Shown here one piece after another: positions 27,841 through 36,907 of a stretch of 64,000 bases of DNA. The stretch lies in the NCBI GenBank assembly GCA_963169655.1, contig CAUJCM010000003.1, positions 95,741 through 159,740 on the forward strand. Direction: 5' to 3'. Position numbers and translations under genes: made by a program. Below the pieces are notes generated by a model. That model was not told the origin of the DNA and did no database searches. It was given only the letters and a program-made list of their open reading frames with translations. Source of the DNA: Patescibacteria group bacterium (GTDB taxonomy: Bacteria; Patescibacteriota; Gracilibacteria; UBA1369). The stretch's first letter is position 1, and each line of letters starts with the position of its first letter.

Positions 27841-28716
27841 TTATTGTGAAGATCCACCCACAATCTCTAAAATTTGTGTAGTAATCTTTCCTTGACGAGT
27901 CTTGTTATATTCAAGAGTTAAATTAGAAACAATTTCTTTAGCATTATCAGAAGCTTTGTGCATTGCCATCATTCTTGCAGAATGTTCTGAAGCAGCAGAT
28001 TCTAAAACTGCTTGATAAACTTTTGTATTAACTAGTCTTTCAAGCATCTCATTTAAAAGTAAATTTTTATCACCTTCAAAAATATAATCACCTTTCTTTT
28101 GGCTTTCCGCATTAATTTCTGCATCTACTGGTAACAGTTTTTTCATTACAGGTTTTTGTGTAGCAGTAGAATAAAAATAGTTATAAATCAAATATACTTC
28201 ATCTAAACCACCATTAATAAATTCTTCTTTAACTATTTTTGCTATACCTAAAATATCTGTAAAGCTTGTTGAGTTTCCCATCCCAGAAAATTCACCACTA
28301 ACTGCTAAATTTACTCTTTGAAAAGTTTGATTAATCCTTTTTCCAACAGCCACAACAGTCCTTTTTTCAACTTTGTCAGTAGAAAAAATTTCAAATGCCA
28401 TTTTTGCAATATTAGAATTAAAGGCTCCGCAAAGCCCTCTATCCGCACTAATTACAATATAACCAATTTTCTTTTCACTTTCCTTTTTATCACTATTTCG
28501 TAGATATATATTCTTCAGGCTTTGCTCTTCTGAATTAATTGCAATTAATAAATTAGAAATCATCTCATTTAGTTTGTCTAAATAAGGACGGCCAGCTAAG
28601 GCAGCTACTTGAGCCTTTTTCATTTTAGCTGCAGCCACCATTTCCATAGCTCTAGCAATTTTTTGCGTAGATTTAATAGACTTAATCCTTAATTTTAAAT
28701 CTCTAAGTGATGCCAT
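27841..28716 (-). CDS. atpG: ATP synthase F1 subunit gamma
   Basis: 291 aa rotor shaft. The N-terminal helix LRDLKLRIKSIKSTQKIARA then MEMVAAAKMKKAQ and the C-terminal helix MMAMHKASDNAKEIVSNLTL with NKTRQGKITTQILEIVGG are diagnostic. ISADRGLCGAFN is also conserved. It lies 3 nt after atpA, then 38 nt before atpD. Confidence 0.97.
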   Translation of the reverse strand: MASLRDLKLRIKSIKSTQKIARAMEMVAAAKMKKAQVAALAGRPYLDKLNEMISNLLIAINSEEQSLKNIYLRNSDKKESEKKIGYIVISADRGLCGAFNSNIAKMAFEIFSTDKVEKRTVVAVGKRINQTFQRVNLAVSGEFSGMGNSTSFTDILGIAKIVKEEFINGGLDEVYLIYNYFYSTATQKPVMKKLLPVDAEINAESQKKGDYIFEGDKNLLLNEMLERLVNTKVYQAVLESAASEHSARMMAMHKASDNAKEIVSNLTLEYNKTRQGKITTQILEIVGGSSQ

Positions 28717-28719
28717 TTA

Positions 28720-30237
28720 TTAATTTTTAGCAGATAACCAAATAGTTTTATAATTTTCAATTGTCTCTTTTAATTCTTTTTCAATTTCTGGAGTAAATTT
28801 ATTTGCACTAGTTAAGACTTCTTGGAAGTCTTTTTTCTTATCATCCATATAAGTGTATAGTTTTTCTTCAAATTCACTAATATCTTTAATTTCAATATCA
28901 TCCAAAAGTCCAGTATTTAAAGCATATACAATAGCAATTTGTTTAGACACAGAAAGTGGTCGATATTGAGGTTGTTTTAACACTTCAACAGCTCTTTGTC
29001 CTCTTTCCAATTGAGCTTTTGTTTGAGCATCCAAATCAGATCCTACTTGTGCAAAAGCTTCAAGTTCACGAAACTTTGCCAAACTTAAACGCAAATTACC
29101 AGCTACCTTTTTCATCACTGGTACTTGAGCAGAACCGCCTACACGAGAAACTGAAATACCGGCATTTACAGCAGGTCTTTTACCAGCATAAAAAAGTTCT
29201 GATTCCAAGAAAATTTGTCCATCAGTGATAGAAATCACATTTGTTGGAATATAAGCAGAAACATCATTAGCTTGAGTTTCAATAACTGGTAATGCTGTAA
29301 TGGATCCACCTCCAATTGCATCTGAAAGTCTTGATGCTCTTTCAAGTAAACGAGAGTGTAAATAGAATACATCTCCAGGATAGGCTTCACGTCCAGGTGG
29401 TCTTCTAAGAAGTAATGAAACTTCACGATAAGCCCAAGCATGTTTTGATAAATCATCATACACAATCAAAGCATCTTTTCCTTCATACATAAAATATTCA
29501 GCCATAGCGCAACCAGTATAAGGAGCAATAAAATTCATAGCAGCAGGATCAGAAGCTCCAGCTACAACCACAGTTGTATAGTCCATTGCGCCAGCTTCTT
29601 TTAATTTATTTACTACTGTTGCAACTGTTGATTGTTTTTGTCCAATAGCAACATAAAAACAATGAACATTTTGTCCTTTTTGATTGATAATAGTATCAAC
29701 AGCAATAGCAGTTTTACCAATTTGTCTATCACCAATGATTAATTCTCTTTGTCCACGTCCAATAGGAATCATTGTATCAATGGCTTTAATTCCAGTTTGT
29801 AGAGGGGTAGAAACAGATTTTCTATTAATTACACCTTCAGCTTTATGCTCAATTGGCCTAAACTTATCAGTATTTATTGGTCCTTTTCCGTCAACTGGTT
29901 GACCAAGTGCATTTACAACTCTTCCAGTAAGTTCTGTCCCAACAGGAACTTCCATAATTCTACCAGTACTTTTAACTAAATCACCTTCTTTAATAGTTTT
30001 TCCATCTGAAAATAAAATACAACCAACAACACCTTGTTCTAAGTTAATAGCCATACCAAAACTTCCATCAGGCATTTCAACCATTTCTCCCATTTTAATC
30101 CCACTAAGTCCATTGACTTGAACAACTCCATCACCCACTAAAGCAACTCTACCAGTATCAATAGAATCTGGCTTAAAATTCAAATTTTCAAGTTGTTCCT
30201 GAAAATTACTAGTGATTTTTTTAACATCTAATTTCAT
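28720..30237 (-). CDS. atpA: ATP synthase F1 subunit alpha
   Basis: 505 aa, normal length, non-catalytic nucleotide-binding subunit. P-loop [82 protein letters not shown]. The C-terminal helical domain is complete. Closely packed with atpH (3 nt) and atpG (3 nt). Confidence 0.98.
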   Translation of the reverse strand: MKLDVKKITSNFQEQLENLNFKPDSIDTGRVALVGDGVVQVNGLSGIKMGEMVEMPDGSFGMAINLEQGVVGCILFSDGKTIKEGDLVKSTGRIMEVPVGTELTGRVVNALGQPVDGKGPINTDKFRPIEHKAEGVINRKSVSTPLQTGIKAIDTMIPIGRGQRELIIGDRQIGKTAIAVDTIINQKGQNVHCFYVAIGQKQSTVATVVNKLKEAGAMDYTTVVVAGASDPAAMNFIAPYTGCAMAEYFMYEGKDALIVYDDLSKHAWAYREVSLLLRRPPGREAYPGDVFYLHSRLLERASRLSDAIGGGSITALPVIETQANDVSAYIPTNVISITDGQIFLESELFYAGKRPAVNAGISVSRVGGSAQVPVMKKVAGNLRLSLAKFRELEAFAQVGSDLDAQTKAQLERGQRAVEVLKQPQYRPLSVSKQIAIVYALNTGLLDDIEIKDISEFEEKLYTYMDDKKKDFQEVLTSANKFTPEIEKELKETIENYKTIWLSAKN

Positions 30238-30240
30238 AAT

Positions 30241-30780
30241 TTATTGATAACTAATTATTTCTTTTCTTAATTTATTTAGCTTAGCGCTAAGTGAGTGATC
30301 AGTTAGAATATCATTCTCAAAAATTTGCATACCTCCAATTAAAGAATTGTCAGTATTAAACTTAATATATATTTTTTGCTTCTTATTACTTTCAATCTTA
30401 GAAGTAATTTCCTTTATTAATTTTTCATCAAGTTTATTGGCTGTAATAATTTCAAAGTTAGCAATATTTTCTTCTTTAAAATAAATATATTGATAATACT
30501 TACTTATAACTGGTAACTCATTTAAACAGTTTGACGCAACCAACATTACCCACAGATTTTTTAAAATATTGTTTAAACTCTTACCAAAAGTATCTTCGGT
30601 TAATTTATCCAATTGGTCATTACTTAACGCTGATTGACTTGACCAGTTATTAATAAAACTTTGATCATTAAATAACTCTAGCAAACCATTTAATTGTTCA
30701 AAAACTTCTTCAGTTTGCTTGTTTTTTAAAGCTACTTGATATAGTGATTTAGCTAATTTTAATGATATTTTATGATTCAT
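30241..30780 (-). CDS. atpH: ATP synthase F1 subunit delta
   Basis: 179 aa, the normal length of the peripheral-stalk delta subunit. Sequence conservation is low, as usual: an N-terminal helical domain (AKSLYQVALKNKQTEEVFEQ) and a C-terminal IGGMQIFENDILTDHSLSAK, which matches the family's GG-x-x-x-x-x-x-x-x-D-x-S motif. Its place between atpF and atpA settles the identity. Confidence 0.93.
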   Translation of the reverse strand: MNHKISLKLAKSLYQVALKNKQTEEVFEQLNGLLELFNDQSFINNWSSQSALSNDQLDKLTEDTFGKSLNNILKNLWVMLVASNCLNELPVISKYYQYIYFKEENIANFEIITANKLDEKLIKEITSKIESNKKQKIYIKFNTDNSLIGGMQIFENDILTDHSLSAKLNKLRKEIISYQ

Positions 30781-30783
30781 TTA

Positions 30784-31401
30784 TTATTTTAAATAAGCCT
30801 CAATAGCTTCATTTACTAATTTTTCATCACGATCTTTATCCAATTTTTCCTTAAGTAATTTTTCAGTAACTTGAATAATCAAATTAGTAGCTTCATTTTT
30901 AAGTTCAGAGAAAGCTTTTGACCTTTCATTATCTAAAGCAACTTGTCCTGCATTAATAATTTGTTGAGCCTCACTTTGAGCTTTTTCAATTATTTCTCCT
31001 CTTACTTGTTCTCCACTACTTCGACTTTCTTCAATTAAAGCCTGCCCTTCAGCTCTAGCTTCTTTTAACATTTTAGTTCTTGTAGCTTCTGATTCTTGAA
31101 GTAAAACTTCAGCTTGTTCTGCATTGGCTACACCATCAGCAATTTTCTTTTGTCTTTCATCTAAAAGTTTTACTAAAGGTTTAAATAAAATTTGATTTAA
31201 AATTACTAAAAGAATTATAAAGTTTAAGATTTGAAAACCAATAACTCCATAGTCTAAAGTTAAACCTTCTGAATGTTCTTCAGTTTCAATAGTATGCTCA
31301 GTACTAGTAATTAATTCATTTTGACCTTCCAAACTATTTTCATCAATAGAAATCGTATTCACTTCCTGAGCTTGAGCTATTTTAATTAACTCTAAATTCA
31401 T
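30784..31401 (-). CDS. atpF: ATP synthase Fo subunit b
   Basis: 205 aa. Residues ~50-70 are the membrane helix (GVIGFQILNFIILLVILNQI), then FKPLVKLLDERQKKIADGV and a long Ala/Glu/Gln coiled coil, the stator stalk. It has a 45-residue polar N-terminal extension before the membrane helix, longer than usual for subunit b (often 10-25). There is no alternative Met close to the helix, so the extension is probably real. Confidence 0.95.
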   Translation of the reverse strand: MNLELIKIAQAQEVNTISIDENSLEGQNELITSTEHTIETEEHSEGLTLDYGVIGFQILNFIILLVILNQILFKPLVKLLDERQKKIADGVANAEQAEVLLQESEATRTKMLKEARAEGQALIEESRSSGEQVRGEIIEKAQSEAQQIINAGQVALDNERSKAFSELKNEATNLIIQVTEKLLKEKLDKDRDEKLVNEAIEAYLK

Positions 31402-31408
31402 TTTTTAA

Positions 31409-31618
31409 TTATTTATTGATCATTATTAAGATTAATACGAAAGTCAAAACACCTAAACCTTCAGCAAAGGCAATAGCCAAAATCATATTTAACTGAAGTT
31501 TTGATGCAACTTCAGGTTGTCTGCTAATTGCGTCTAAACCTTTAGCACCGATTAAACCAATAGCGATAGCTGGAATAGCTAATCCAAGTGGTAATAAGAG
31601 AGATATATATGTACTCAT
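31409..31618 (-). CDS. atpE: ATP synthase Fo subunit c
   Basis: 69 aa, two membrane helices joined by the polar SRQPE loop. The ion-binding carboxylate is Glu in helix 2 (ILAIAFAEGLGVLTF). The residue after it is Gly, not the Ser/Thr of sodium-binding rings, and helix 1 lacks an evident Gln ligand. I therefore infer proton coupling. It lies 37 nt after atpB and 7 nt before atpF. Confidence 0.96.
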   Translation of the reverse strand: MSTYISLLLPLGLAIPAIAIGLIGAKGLDAISRQPEVASKLQLNMILAIAFAEGLGVLTFVLILIMINK

Positions 31619-31655
31619 AATTTTTGTTGTTAATAATTAATAAGTAAAAATGTAA

Positions 31656-32399
31656 TTAAGAGTGCTCCTCATGAGCAGTGTTCATAGATGTGAATGTCAA
31701 GAATAATGTTGTAAATACAAAAGCTTGAATCAGTCCAACAATTACTTCAAGCATCATAAAAGGAACAGGGACCAGTCCTTTTACCATTAAGAAAGCTACC
31801 ATTAAAACCATTTCTCCACCAAATATATTTCCAAAAAGACGGAGAGCTAAAGCAAGAGGTCTAACAATTTCTGAAATTATATGCAGAATTCCAACAAAAA
31901 ATTCAATAACTCCCATTGGCCCTTGTGTAAACAATGCTTTTAAATTGATAAAATGTCCTAAATATCCAAAAAATCCATGAGCTTTCATGCCTGCAACTTC
32001 AAAATAAATAAAAGCCACGATAGACAAAGCAGCAGTAGTATTAATATCTGATGTTGGAGCTCTCAAGTGAAACTCTTCTGCAATAGGTCCTAGTGCAAGT
32101 CCCAACCAGTTTGAAAATAAAATAAATAAAAAGAAGGTAATAAAAATAGTAAAATGTTTTTTAGCTTCAGTTCCACCAACATCAGACATAAAATTTCTCA
32201 TACCTCCTAAACTCCATTCAACAAAATTTTGGAAACCACTTGGTAGATATTTTAATCTCATACGAGCTATTAACGCTAATCCAATCAAAACAGCCATAAT
32301 TATCCACATCATTACAATAGTGTCAGTAATATTTACAAATCCTATGTGAAATAGGGTTTTTGGAGTTAAATGTACTTGTAATTGTGATAAATCTCCCAC
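31656..32399 (-). CDS. atpB: ATP synthase Fo subunit a
   Basis: 247 aa, five to six membrane helices. The essential Arg is in RPLALALRLFGNIFGGE; also SNWLGLALGP and the last helix LIQAFVFTTLFLTFTSM. Forms the ion half-channels against the c ring. The start is a GTG (complement of 32397-32399). First gene of the atpBEFHAGDC operon; no atpI precedes it. Confidence 0.97.
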   Translation of the reverse strand: MGDLSQLQVHLTPKTLFHIGFVNITDTIVMMWIIMAVLIGLALIARMRLKYLPSGFQNFVEWSLGGMRNFMSDVGGTEAKKHFTIFITFFLFILFSNWLGLALGPIAEEFHLRAPTSDINTTAALSIVAFIYFEVAGMKAHGFFGYLGHFINLKALFTQGPMGVIEFFVGILHIISEIVRPLALALRLFGNIFGGEMVLMVAFLMVKGLVPVPFMMLEVIVGLIQAFVFTTLFLTFTSMNTAHEEHS

Positions 32400-32491
32400 G
32401 AATTATTTAGTTTTTATAGTCTTGTTTAATAATAAATAGCTTGTTATTGCTTAATAAATAACAAAAAATTATTAATTTTTATCAAGCAAAA

Positions 32492-32519
32492 ATCTTACTT
32501 TGAAATTTATAAATGTCAA
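32492..32519 (-). promoter_or_regulatory. Promoter of the ATP synthase operon
   Basis: Minus strand: perfect TTGACA (complement of 32514-32519), 16 nt, TAAGAT (complement of 32492-32497). The leader would be about 85 nt before the atpB GTG. Confidence 0.65.
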
Positions 32520-32596
32520 TACTCTTTGTATTTTTTTAAAGAAACGCCTACAATTTAAAGATTTTTCAAAATATACTTTGTATATATTGTACAAAT

Positions 32597-32629
32597 AAAA
32601 AAAGGCTTTAATTTTTTAAAGCCTTTTTT
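32597..32629 (-). terminator. Terminator of the 110-aa lipoprotein gene
   Basis: AAAAAAGGCTTTAA pairs with TTAAAGCCTTTTTT with a short T loop. It lies 19 nt after the stop codon and insulates the ATP synthase promoter downstream. Confidence 0.85.
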
Positions 32630-32647
32630 AAACTAATTTAAATATTA

Positions 32648-32980
32648 TTATTTAGAATCAGTAGCACTTTTTACTTCTGCTAAAGCAGCATCTGCTTGTG
32701 CTAAAGCATCTTGAGCTTGAGCATTTGCATCTTCTACAGCTTTATTTGCTTGGTCGATTAAAGCTTGAGCTTCATCTTCCACTTTTGAAGTACTATTACT
32801 TTCTTCAGTAATAGTCATTGAACCATTTGTTTCAGCTGAAGTTGGTCCATCTGTAATTGTGATTGAACCATTTGTTTCAGTTGAGGTTGTGTTTTCATCT
32901 GCTTTTTTAGGTCCGCATCCAGCAAGAATTAATCCAGCAGAAACGGTGATAATAAGCAGACTTAAAAGATTCTTATTCAT
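32648..32980 (-). CDS. Small lipoprotein with helical Ala/Asp/Gln tail
   Basis: 110 aa. The lipoprotein signal ends LAGC (Cys22). A Thr/Ser/Asn linker contains the repeated unit ETNGSITIT / ETNGSMTIT. The C-terminal 45 residues (ALIDQANKAVEDANAQAQ, ADAALAEVK) form a heptad-like helix similar in style to Lpp or Lpp-like spacers. Own terminator; next to tRNA-Asp. Role unknown. Confidence 0.8.
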   Translation of the reverse strand: MNKNLLSLLIITVSAGLILAGCGPKKADENTTSTETNGSITITDGPTSAETNGSMTITEESNSTSKVEDEAQALIDQANKAVEDANAQAQDALAQADAALAEVKSATDSK

Positions 32981-33183
32981 AATTTTGAATTTTAGAAATT
33001 AAGATATTGCGATATTAAGCGATGATTTTTAATTTTTAAAGTTTTATTACTAGCAATATATTAATTTAATGTTTTAATAAAACCCTCTAAAATAGCTATT
33101 TATTATAAGTAAGCCATAAAACACTATTAAGATATACTGATTTCAGTATAATTATTTTAATGTAAGATAGAAAAACATCTAAA

Positions 33184-33260
33184 TGGCGGAACGGAGGGGA
33201 CTCGAACCCCCGACCTCCACAGTGACAGTGTGGCGTTCTAGCCAGCTGAACTACCGCTCC
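33184..33260 (-). tRNA. tRNA-Asp(GTC)
   Basis: Minus strand: GGAGCGG acceptor pairs with CCGTTCC (one G-U), discriminator G and encoded CCA. Anticodon stem CCACA/TGTGG with loop CTGTCAC gives GTC. T-arm GGGGG-TTCGAGT-CCCCT. G73 and the GTC anticodon are Asp identity elements. Confidence 0.96.
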
Positions 33261-33310
33261 ACATTTGATATCCTTGCAAACAGGCAATTTCAATAAGTTT
33301 TTGCCAGCCA

Positions 33311-33339
33311 AATATAATAAAAGCTCTTTCTTTTTGCAA
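33311..33339 (-). promoter_or_regulatory. Promoter of tRNA-Asp
   Basis: Minus strand: TTGCAA (33334-33339), 17 nt, TATATT (complement of 33311-33316), about 45-50 nt before the mature tRNA end. Confidence 0.5.
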
Positions 33340-33445
33340 GTAAAAAGCAGAAATCGCTTTTATATGCCCAAAACCTCTTTTAGTAAAGTTTTAATTTTGT
33401 AATTTTAATGATATAATTAAAAGATAATTAATTTTTTAGACGCTT

Positions 33446-34036
33446 ATGACTATACAACTCAAAAATAATTTTTTTTTAATGAGGCATGGTATCGCGGTTA
33501 GTAATATAGAAAATAGGTATTCAACTAATTTAGAAAAAGGGTTAATTATTGATCCTTTAACATCTGAAGGTAAAGAAGGAGTTTTAAAAAATATACAATT
33601 AAAAGCTAAAGAATTTAATCTTGGAGTGGATACTATAATATATGCATCACCTTATCTAAGAACAAAACAAACAGCTGAAATAGTTCAGTCGTACTTAAAT
33701 TGTAATATAATTAATTTTGATGCTGATTTAAGAGAAAGGGAATGTGGTGATTTTGATGGGCTAATCATAAGAGAGGGGGAAAAAGCTCCTCATCGTGAAG
33801 CAGATACTACAATTGACAGTCATTATCGTAATGTAGAATCTCTTAAAGATATGTGGCAAAGAATGTTTAATGTTATTCAAAAAGTTGATCAACAATTTCA
33901 AGACAGAAATATTATTATAGTATCTCATGGAGATCCCCTTAATTGTTTATATTGTGGAATTAAAGGAGAAAATCTATTAAATTTTATGACAGCTTTTCCC
34001 AAATTTATTAATGCAGAAATAAGACCTGCAAATTAA
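33446..34036 (+). CDS. Histidine phosphatase family protein (phosphoglycerate-mutase-like)
   Basis: 196 aa. The catalytic LMRHGIAVSNIENRYS (RHG) gives the phospho-His; YASPYLRTKQTAE is the second Arg motif; LRERECGDFDG and IIIVSHGDPL supply the acid/base Glu and second His. These are all parts of the branch-1 superfamily. The substrate cannot be told from sequence; mutase or sugar/nucleotide phosphatase are both possible. Single gene, next to a glycosyltransferase. Confidence 0.85.
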   Translation: MTIQLKNNFFLMRHGIAVSNIENRYSTNLEKGLIIDPLTSEGKEGVLKNIQLKAKEFNLGVDTIIYASPYLRTKQTAEIVQSYLNCNIINFDADLRERECGDFDGLIIREGEKAPHREADTTIDSHYRNVESLKDMWQRMFNVIQKVDQQFQDRNIIIVSHGDPLNCLYCGIKGENLLNFMTAFPKFINAEIRPAN

Positions 34037-34117
34037 AAAGTTTTTTTCATAATTATCTCTTTGAATTTTAAAGAAAGCTTATTATTGTATAAGCCTAGCT
34101 AAATTTAATAATATTTT

Positions 34118-35251
34118 ATGAAAATTGGCATTGATTGTCGGATGTATTCTTCACAATTTACTGGCATTGGAAGATATGTTTATGAGTTGGTGGAAAATTT
34201 AAAACTTATTGATAATGATAATGAGTATTATTTGTTTTTTAATCACCCTGAATTTGATAATTTTCAATCAGCTAATAAAAATTTCCATAAAGTTCTAGCT
34301 GACAGCAAGCATTATTCTTTCTCAGAGCAATTTAAATTTCTTAGAGTATTAAATAAATATCAATTAGATTTAATGCATTTTACCCACTTTAATGCACCAA
34401 TTCTTTATAATAGACCTTATATTGTAACTATTCACGATTTAACTTTACATTTTTATCCAGGCAAAAAAGTAAAATCATTTCTAGGAAGACTAGCCTATCA
34501 TATAGTTATTCGCACTGTAGTTAAAAGGGCGAAACAAATAATCGTAGTTTCAAGAGCTACAGGAAAAGATTTACAAAAATTATTAAAAGTAAGTTTAAAT
34601 AAAATGAAAGTAATTTATGAAGGAGTAAATCCTTCATTTAAAATAATTACTAATAAAAGTCGTCTCGAAAATACAAAGAGAAAATATAATATAGAAAAAC
34701 CATTTTTACTTTATACAGGTGTTTGGAGAGATCATAAAAATATTATTGGATTACTCAAAGCATTTAAATTAATTAGAGAAAAACATGATTTCCAATTAAT
34801 AATTACAGGCAGAAAAGATAGTATTTATGCTGAAGAAATTTTTAATTGTGCAAAATCTTTAGGGCTATTAAATCAGAATGGAGAGTCTTTGTCAGTTATT
34901 TTTCCTGGTTTAGTAAATGAAAATGAATTAATTGATTTGTTGAATTTAGCTTATATTTATGTTTTTCCTTCATTTTATGAAGGTTTTGGGCTGCCTCCAC
35001 TTGAAGCTATGCAAAGTGGTACGCCAGTAGCAGTATCAAATTCATCTTGTATACCAGAAATTTGCGGTAAAAATGCTGTTTATTTTAATCCACATTCCCC
35101 AAAAGATATGGCCAAAACTATTGAAGCGTTAATTAATGATCAGGAACTATATCAAAAATTAGCTAAAGATGGTATTGAATACACTAAAAAGTTTTCTTGG
35201 AGTAAAATGACAAAAGAAACTTTAGACTTATATAAAAACTTTCAATCTTAA
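34118..35251 (+). CDS. Glycosyltransferase family 4 (GT-B)
   Basis: 377 aa. N-terminal IGIDCRMYSSQFTGIGRYVY and VTIHDLTLHFYPG; C-terminal FLLYTGVWRDHKNIIGLL then VFPSFYEGFGLPPLEAMQSG, which has the E-x7-E nucleotide-sugar motif, followed by TPVAVSNSSCIPE. A cytosolic retaining hexosyl/mannosyl-type transferase, likely for cell-surface glycan. The stop overlaps the next start by one base (TAATG), so it is coupled to the DUF721 gene. Confidence 0.92.
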   Translation: MKIGIDCRMYSSQFTGIGRYVYELVENLKLIDNDNEYYLFFNHPEFDNFQSANKNFHKVLADSKHYSFSEQFKFLRVLNKYQLDLMHFTHFNAPILYNRPYIVTIHDLTLHFYPGKKVKSFLGRLAYHIVIRTVVKRAKQIIVVSRATGKDLQKLLKVSLNKMKVIYEGVNPSFKIITNKSRLENTKRKYNIEKPFLLYTGVWRDHKNIIGLLKAFKLIREKHDFQLIITGRKDSIYAEEIFNCAKSLGLLNQNGESLSVIFPGLVNENELIDLLNLAYIYVFPSFYEGFGLPPLEAMQSGTPVAVSNSSCIPEICGKNAVYFNPHSPKDMAKTIEALINDQELYQKLAKDGIEYTKKFSWSKMTKETLDLYKNFQS

Positions 35252-35604
35252 TGAAATTGCCAGAATATTCATCTCAAAGACATTCTCAAACCCATAATTC
35301 AGATAACTTTCAAAGTTTATTTGAATTTACAGCAAAAAAATTAGGAGTTGGTACAGAAATTCATGCTATTCGTGTTTGTCATCAAGCTACTAAAATAATA
35401 CAAGATTTGTTTAGGGGAAAAAATCAAAATTTTAAGGTTCAATCATACAAAAACAATATCTTAACTGTCTTTACTAATTCATCTGCAAGTTCTCAGCAAT
35501 TTTTAACTAAGAGTTATTTGTTACAAACAGAATTACAAAAGATTTTTGGTGAAAAGTCTATTCAGAAGATTGTAATAAAAAGTAATAGTGAGACTCTTAA
35601 TTAA
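35251..35604 (+). CDS. DUF721 (DciA-like) protein
   Basis: 117 aa. The pattern FKVQSYKNNILTVFTNSSAS, then QQFLTKSYLLQTELQKIFG and IQKIVIK, matches the DUF721 core (KH-like fold), the domain of DciA, which helps load the replicative helicase in many bacteria. Family membership is probable; the helicase-loading role here is inference. Coupled to the glycosyltransferase by TAATG. Confidence 0.65.
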   Translation: MKLPEYSSQRHSQTHNSDNFQSLFEFTAKKLGVGTEIHAIRVCHQATKIIQDLFRGKNQNFKVQSYKNNILTVFTNSSASSQQFLTKSYLLQTELQKIFGEKSIQKIVIKSNSETLN

Positions 35605-35632
35605 GCCAAAAACGCTGTCTTAAACAATTGTC

Positions 35633-35661
35633 TTGACTTTCTAAAACACTCACCATATATT
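35633..35661 (+). promoter_or_regulatory. Promoter of rpsP-khpA
   Basis: TTGACT (35633-35638), 17 nt, TATATT (35656-35661), about 40 nt before the rpsP start. Confidence 0.6.
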
Positions 35662-35700
35662 TAGTCAGCAAATTAGCAATTCTTTTAACCCAGTAAATTC

Positions 35701-36045
35701 GTGTTAGTAATCAGACTTACCCGCACCGGAAAGAGATCTCAAGAAAGCTTTAGAATGGTTGTTGCCGAAAAGGCTAAAGCTGTCAAAAGACAGTATATTG
35801 AGATGGTTGGACATTATAATCCAACTTCAAAAGAAAAGACTTTCCAATTTGATCAAGAGAGAATTAACTATTGGATTTCCAAAGGGGCACAACCTAGTGA
35901 AACAGTAGCATCTCTACTTAAATCAAAAGGTGTATCCAATATGGAAAAATTCATCAAATTCACTCCAAATAAAAAAGCAAAAAGGAAAAAAGGAGGTGAT
36001 GAACCGGAAGCAAGTGTCTCATCTGAAACACCTAGTGCTGAATAA
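35701..36045 (+). CDS. rpsP: Ribosomal protein bS16
   Basis: 114 aa. The N-terminus MLVIRLTRTGKRSQESFRMV, then VGHYNPTSKEKTFQFDQERI and YWISKGAQPSETVASLLK are standard S16. A Lys-rich, then acidic tail extends the C-terminus by about 25 residues. It starts with GTG at 35701. The usual rimM-trmD partners are missing; khpA follows directly. Confidence 0.96.
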   Translation: MLVIRLTRTGKRSQESFRMVVAEKAKAVKRQYIEMVGHYNPTSKEKTFQFDQERINYWISKGAQPSETVASLLKSKGVSNMEKFIKFTPNKKAKRKKGGDEPEASVSSETPSAE

Positions 36046-36094
36046 TTTTAATTATAGTAGTAGTATTTCATTAATATCATAACCAACTACAACA

Positions 36095-36409
36095 ATGGAC
36101 AAAATGCAAGACAAAGACTTTGTTGAATATATAGTCAAACAGGTCGTAGATCACCCAGATCAAGTAGCAGTAGATCGTACTGTAGATGAAATGGGAGTAT
36201 TAATTACTTTAAAAGTAGCTAAAGAAGATATGGGAAAAGTAATTGGAAAAAGCGGACAAACTGCTAAATCAATCAGAATTTTACTCCGTGTTATTGGTTC
36301 AAAAAATAATGCTAGAGTAAACTTGAAGATTGTTGAACCAGATGGAACTGAAGTTTCAAGTGGTGATAATAATTCTACTTCAAGTATTGATGAAAGTTTA
36401 GGAATCTAA
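36095..36409 (+). CDS. khpA: KH-domain RNA-binding protein KhpA
   Basis: 104 aa, one KH domain with GKVIGKSGQTAKSIRILLRV carrying the GxxG loop. KhpA (with KhpB) binds RNA and affects cell division and cell size in Gram-positive bacteria. The rpsP-khpA pairing is conserved. The tail of about 20 Ser/Asp residues is not conserved. Ends at a terminator. Confidence 0.92.
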   Translation: MDKMQDKDFVEYIVKQVVDHPDQVAVDRTVDEMGVLITLKVAKEDMGKVIGKSGQTAKSIRILLRVIGSKNNARVNLKIVEPDGTEVSSGDNNSTSSIDESLGI

Positions 36410-36432
36410 TTCTTAACTTAAATTAAAAATAT

Positions 36433-36464
36433 AAAGTCGGACACTAAAAAGTTCGACTTTTTTT
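36433..36464 (+). terminator. Terminator after khpA
   Basis: AAAGTCGGAC pairs with GTTCGACTTT (one G-T), 8-nt loop, followed by T residues. Confidence 0.85.
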
Positions 36465-36528
36465 ATTGATTAAAAAACCAATTACTAGTAACCTACTTCA
36501 GAATTATTACTTATTATTTTAATGATTT

Positions 36529-36906
36529 ATGGGAAATAGTGGAACAATAATCGATGCAGCAGCAAATAATACAATTCCAGATATTGTTAATAAAGGTTTA
36601 GCTTATGCTATCCTTTTTGCTGGATTACTTTCAGTTATTTTTATCATTGTTGGTGGTTTTTCATTTATTTTATCAGGTGGAGCAGAAGATAAAATTAAAC
36701 AAGCAGTTGGAACTATTAGATATGCAATTATTGGTTTAATAGTTACAATTTTATCAGTTGTATTAGTTCAAGCTGTTGGAAGTGTAATAGGTTTAAACGT
36801 AATTAAATACTTAGATTTTGGTGAAATTATCAGAAATGTCCAATCATTAGGTGAAAGTTTTGGAAAAGGAGGAAGTTCATCAAATACAATAAACTCACTA
36901 GATTAA
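36529..36906 (+). CDS. TrbC/VirB2-like pilin protein
   Basis: 125 aa with two membrane helices (AYAILFAGLLSVIFIIVGGF and YAIIGLIVTILSVVLVQAVG) separated by a short LSGGAEDKIKQAVGTIR loop. This loop and pattern recur in CPR VirB2/TrbC-type pilin-like proteins. The N-terminus is short, polar, without a classical cleaved signal; a Ser-rich tail follows. No other secretion genes lie next to it, so it may be a stand-alone surface-pilin or channel subunit (inference). Confidence 0.7.
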   Translation: MGNSGTIIDAAANNTIPDIVNKGLAYAILFAGLLSVIFIIVGGFSFILSGGAEDKIKQAVGTIRYAIIGLIVTILSVVLVQAVGSVIGLNVIKYLDFGEIIRNVQSLGESFGKGGSSSNTINSLD

Positions 36907-36907
36907 A

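Noticed and set aside
33096-33311. 71-aa minus-strand frame
   Set aside because: It runs through the tRNA-Asp gene on the same strand, and its protein (CHCGGRGFESPPFRH) is just translated tRNA sequence.
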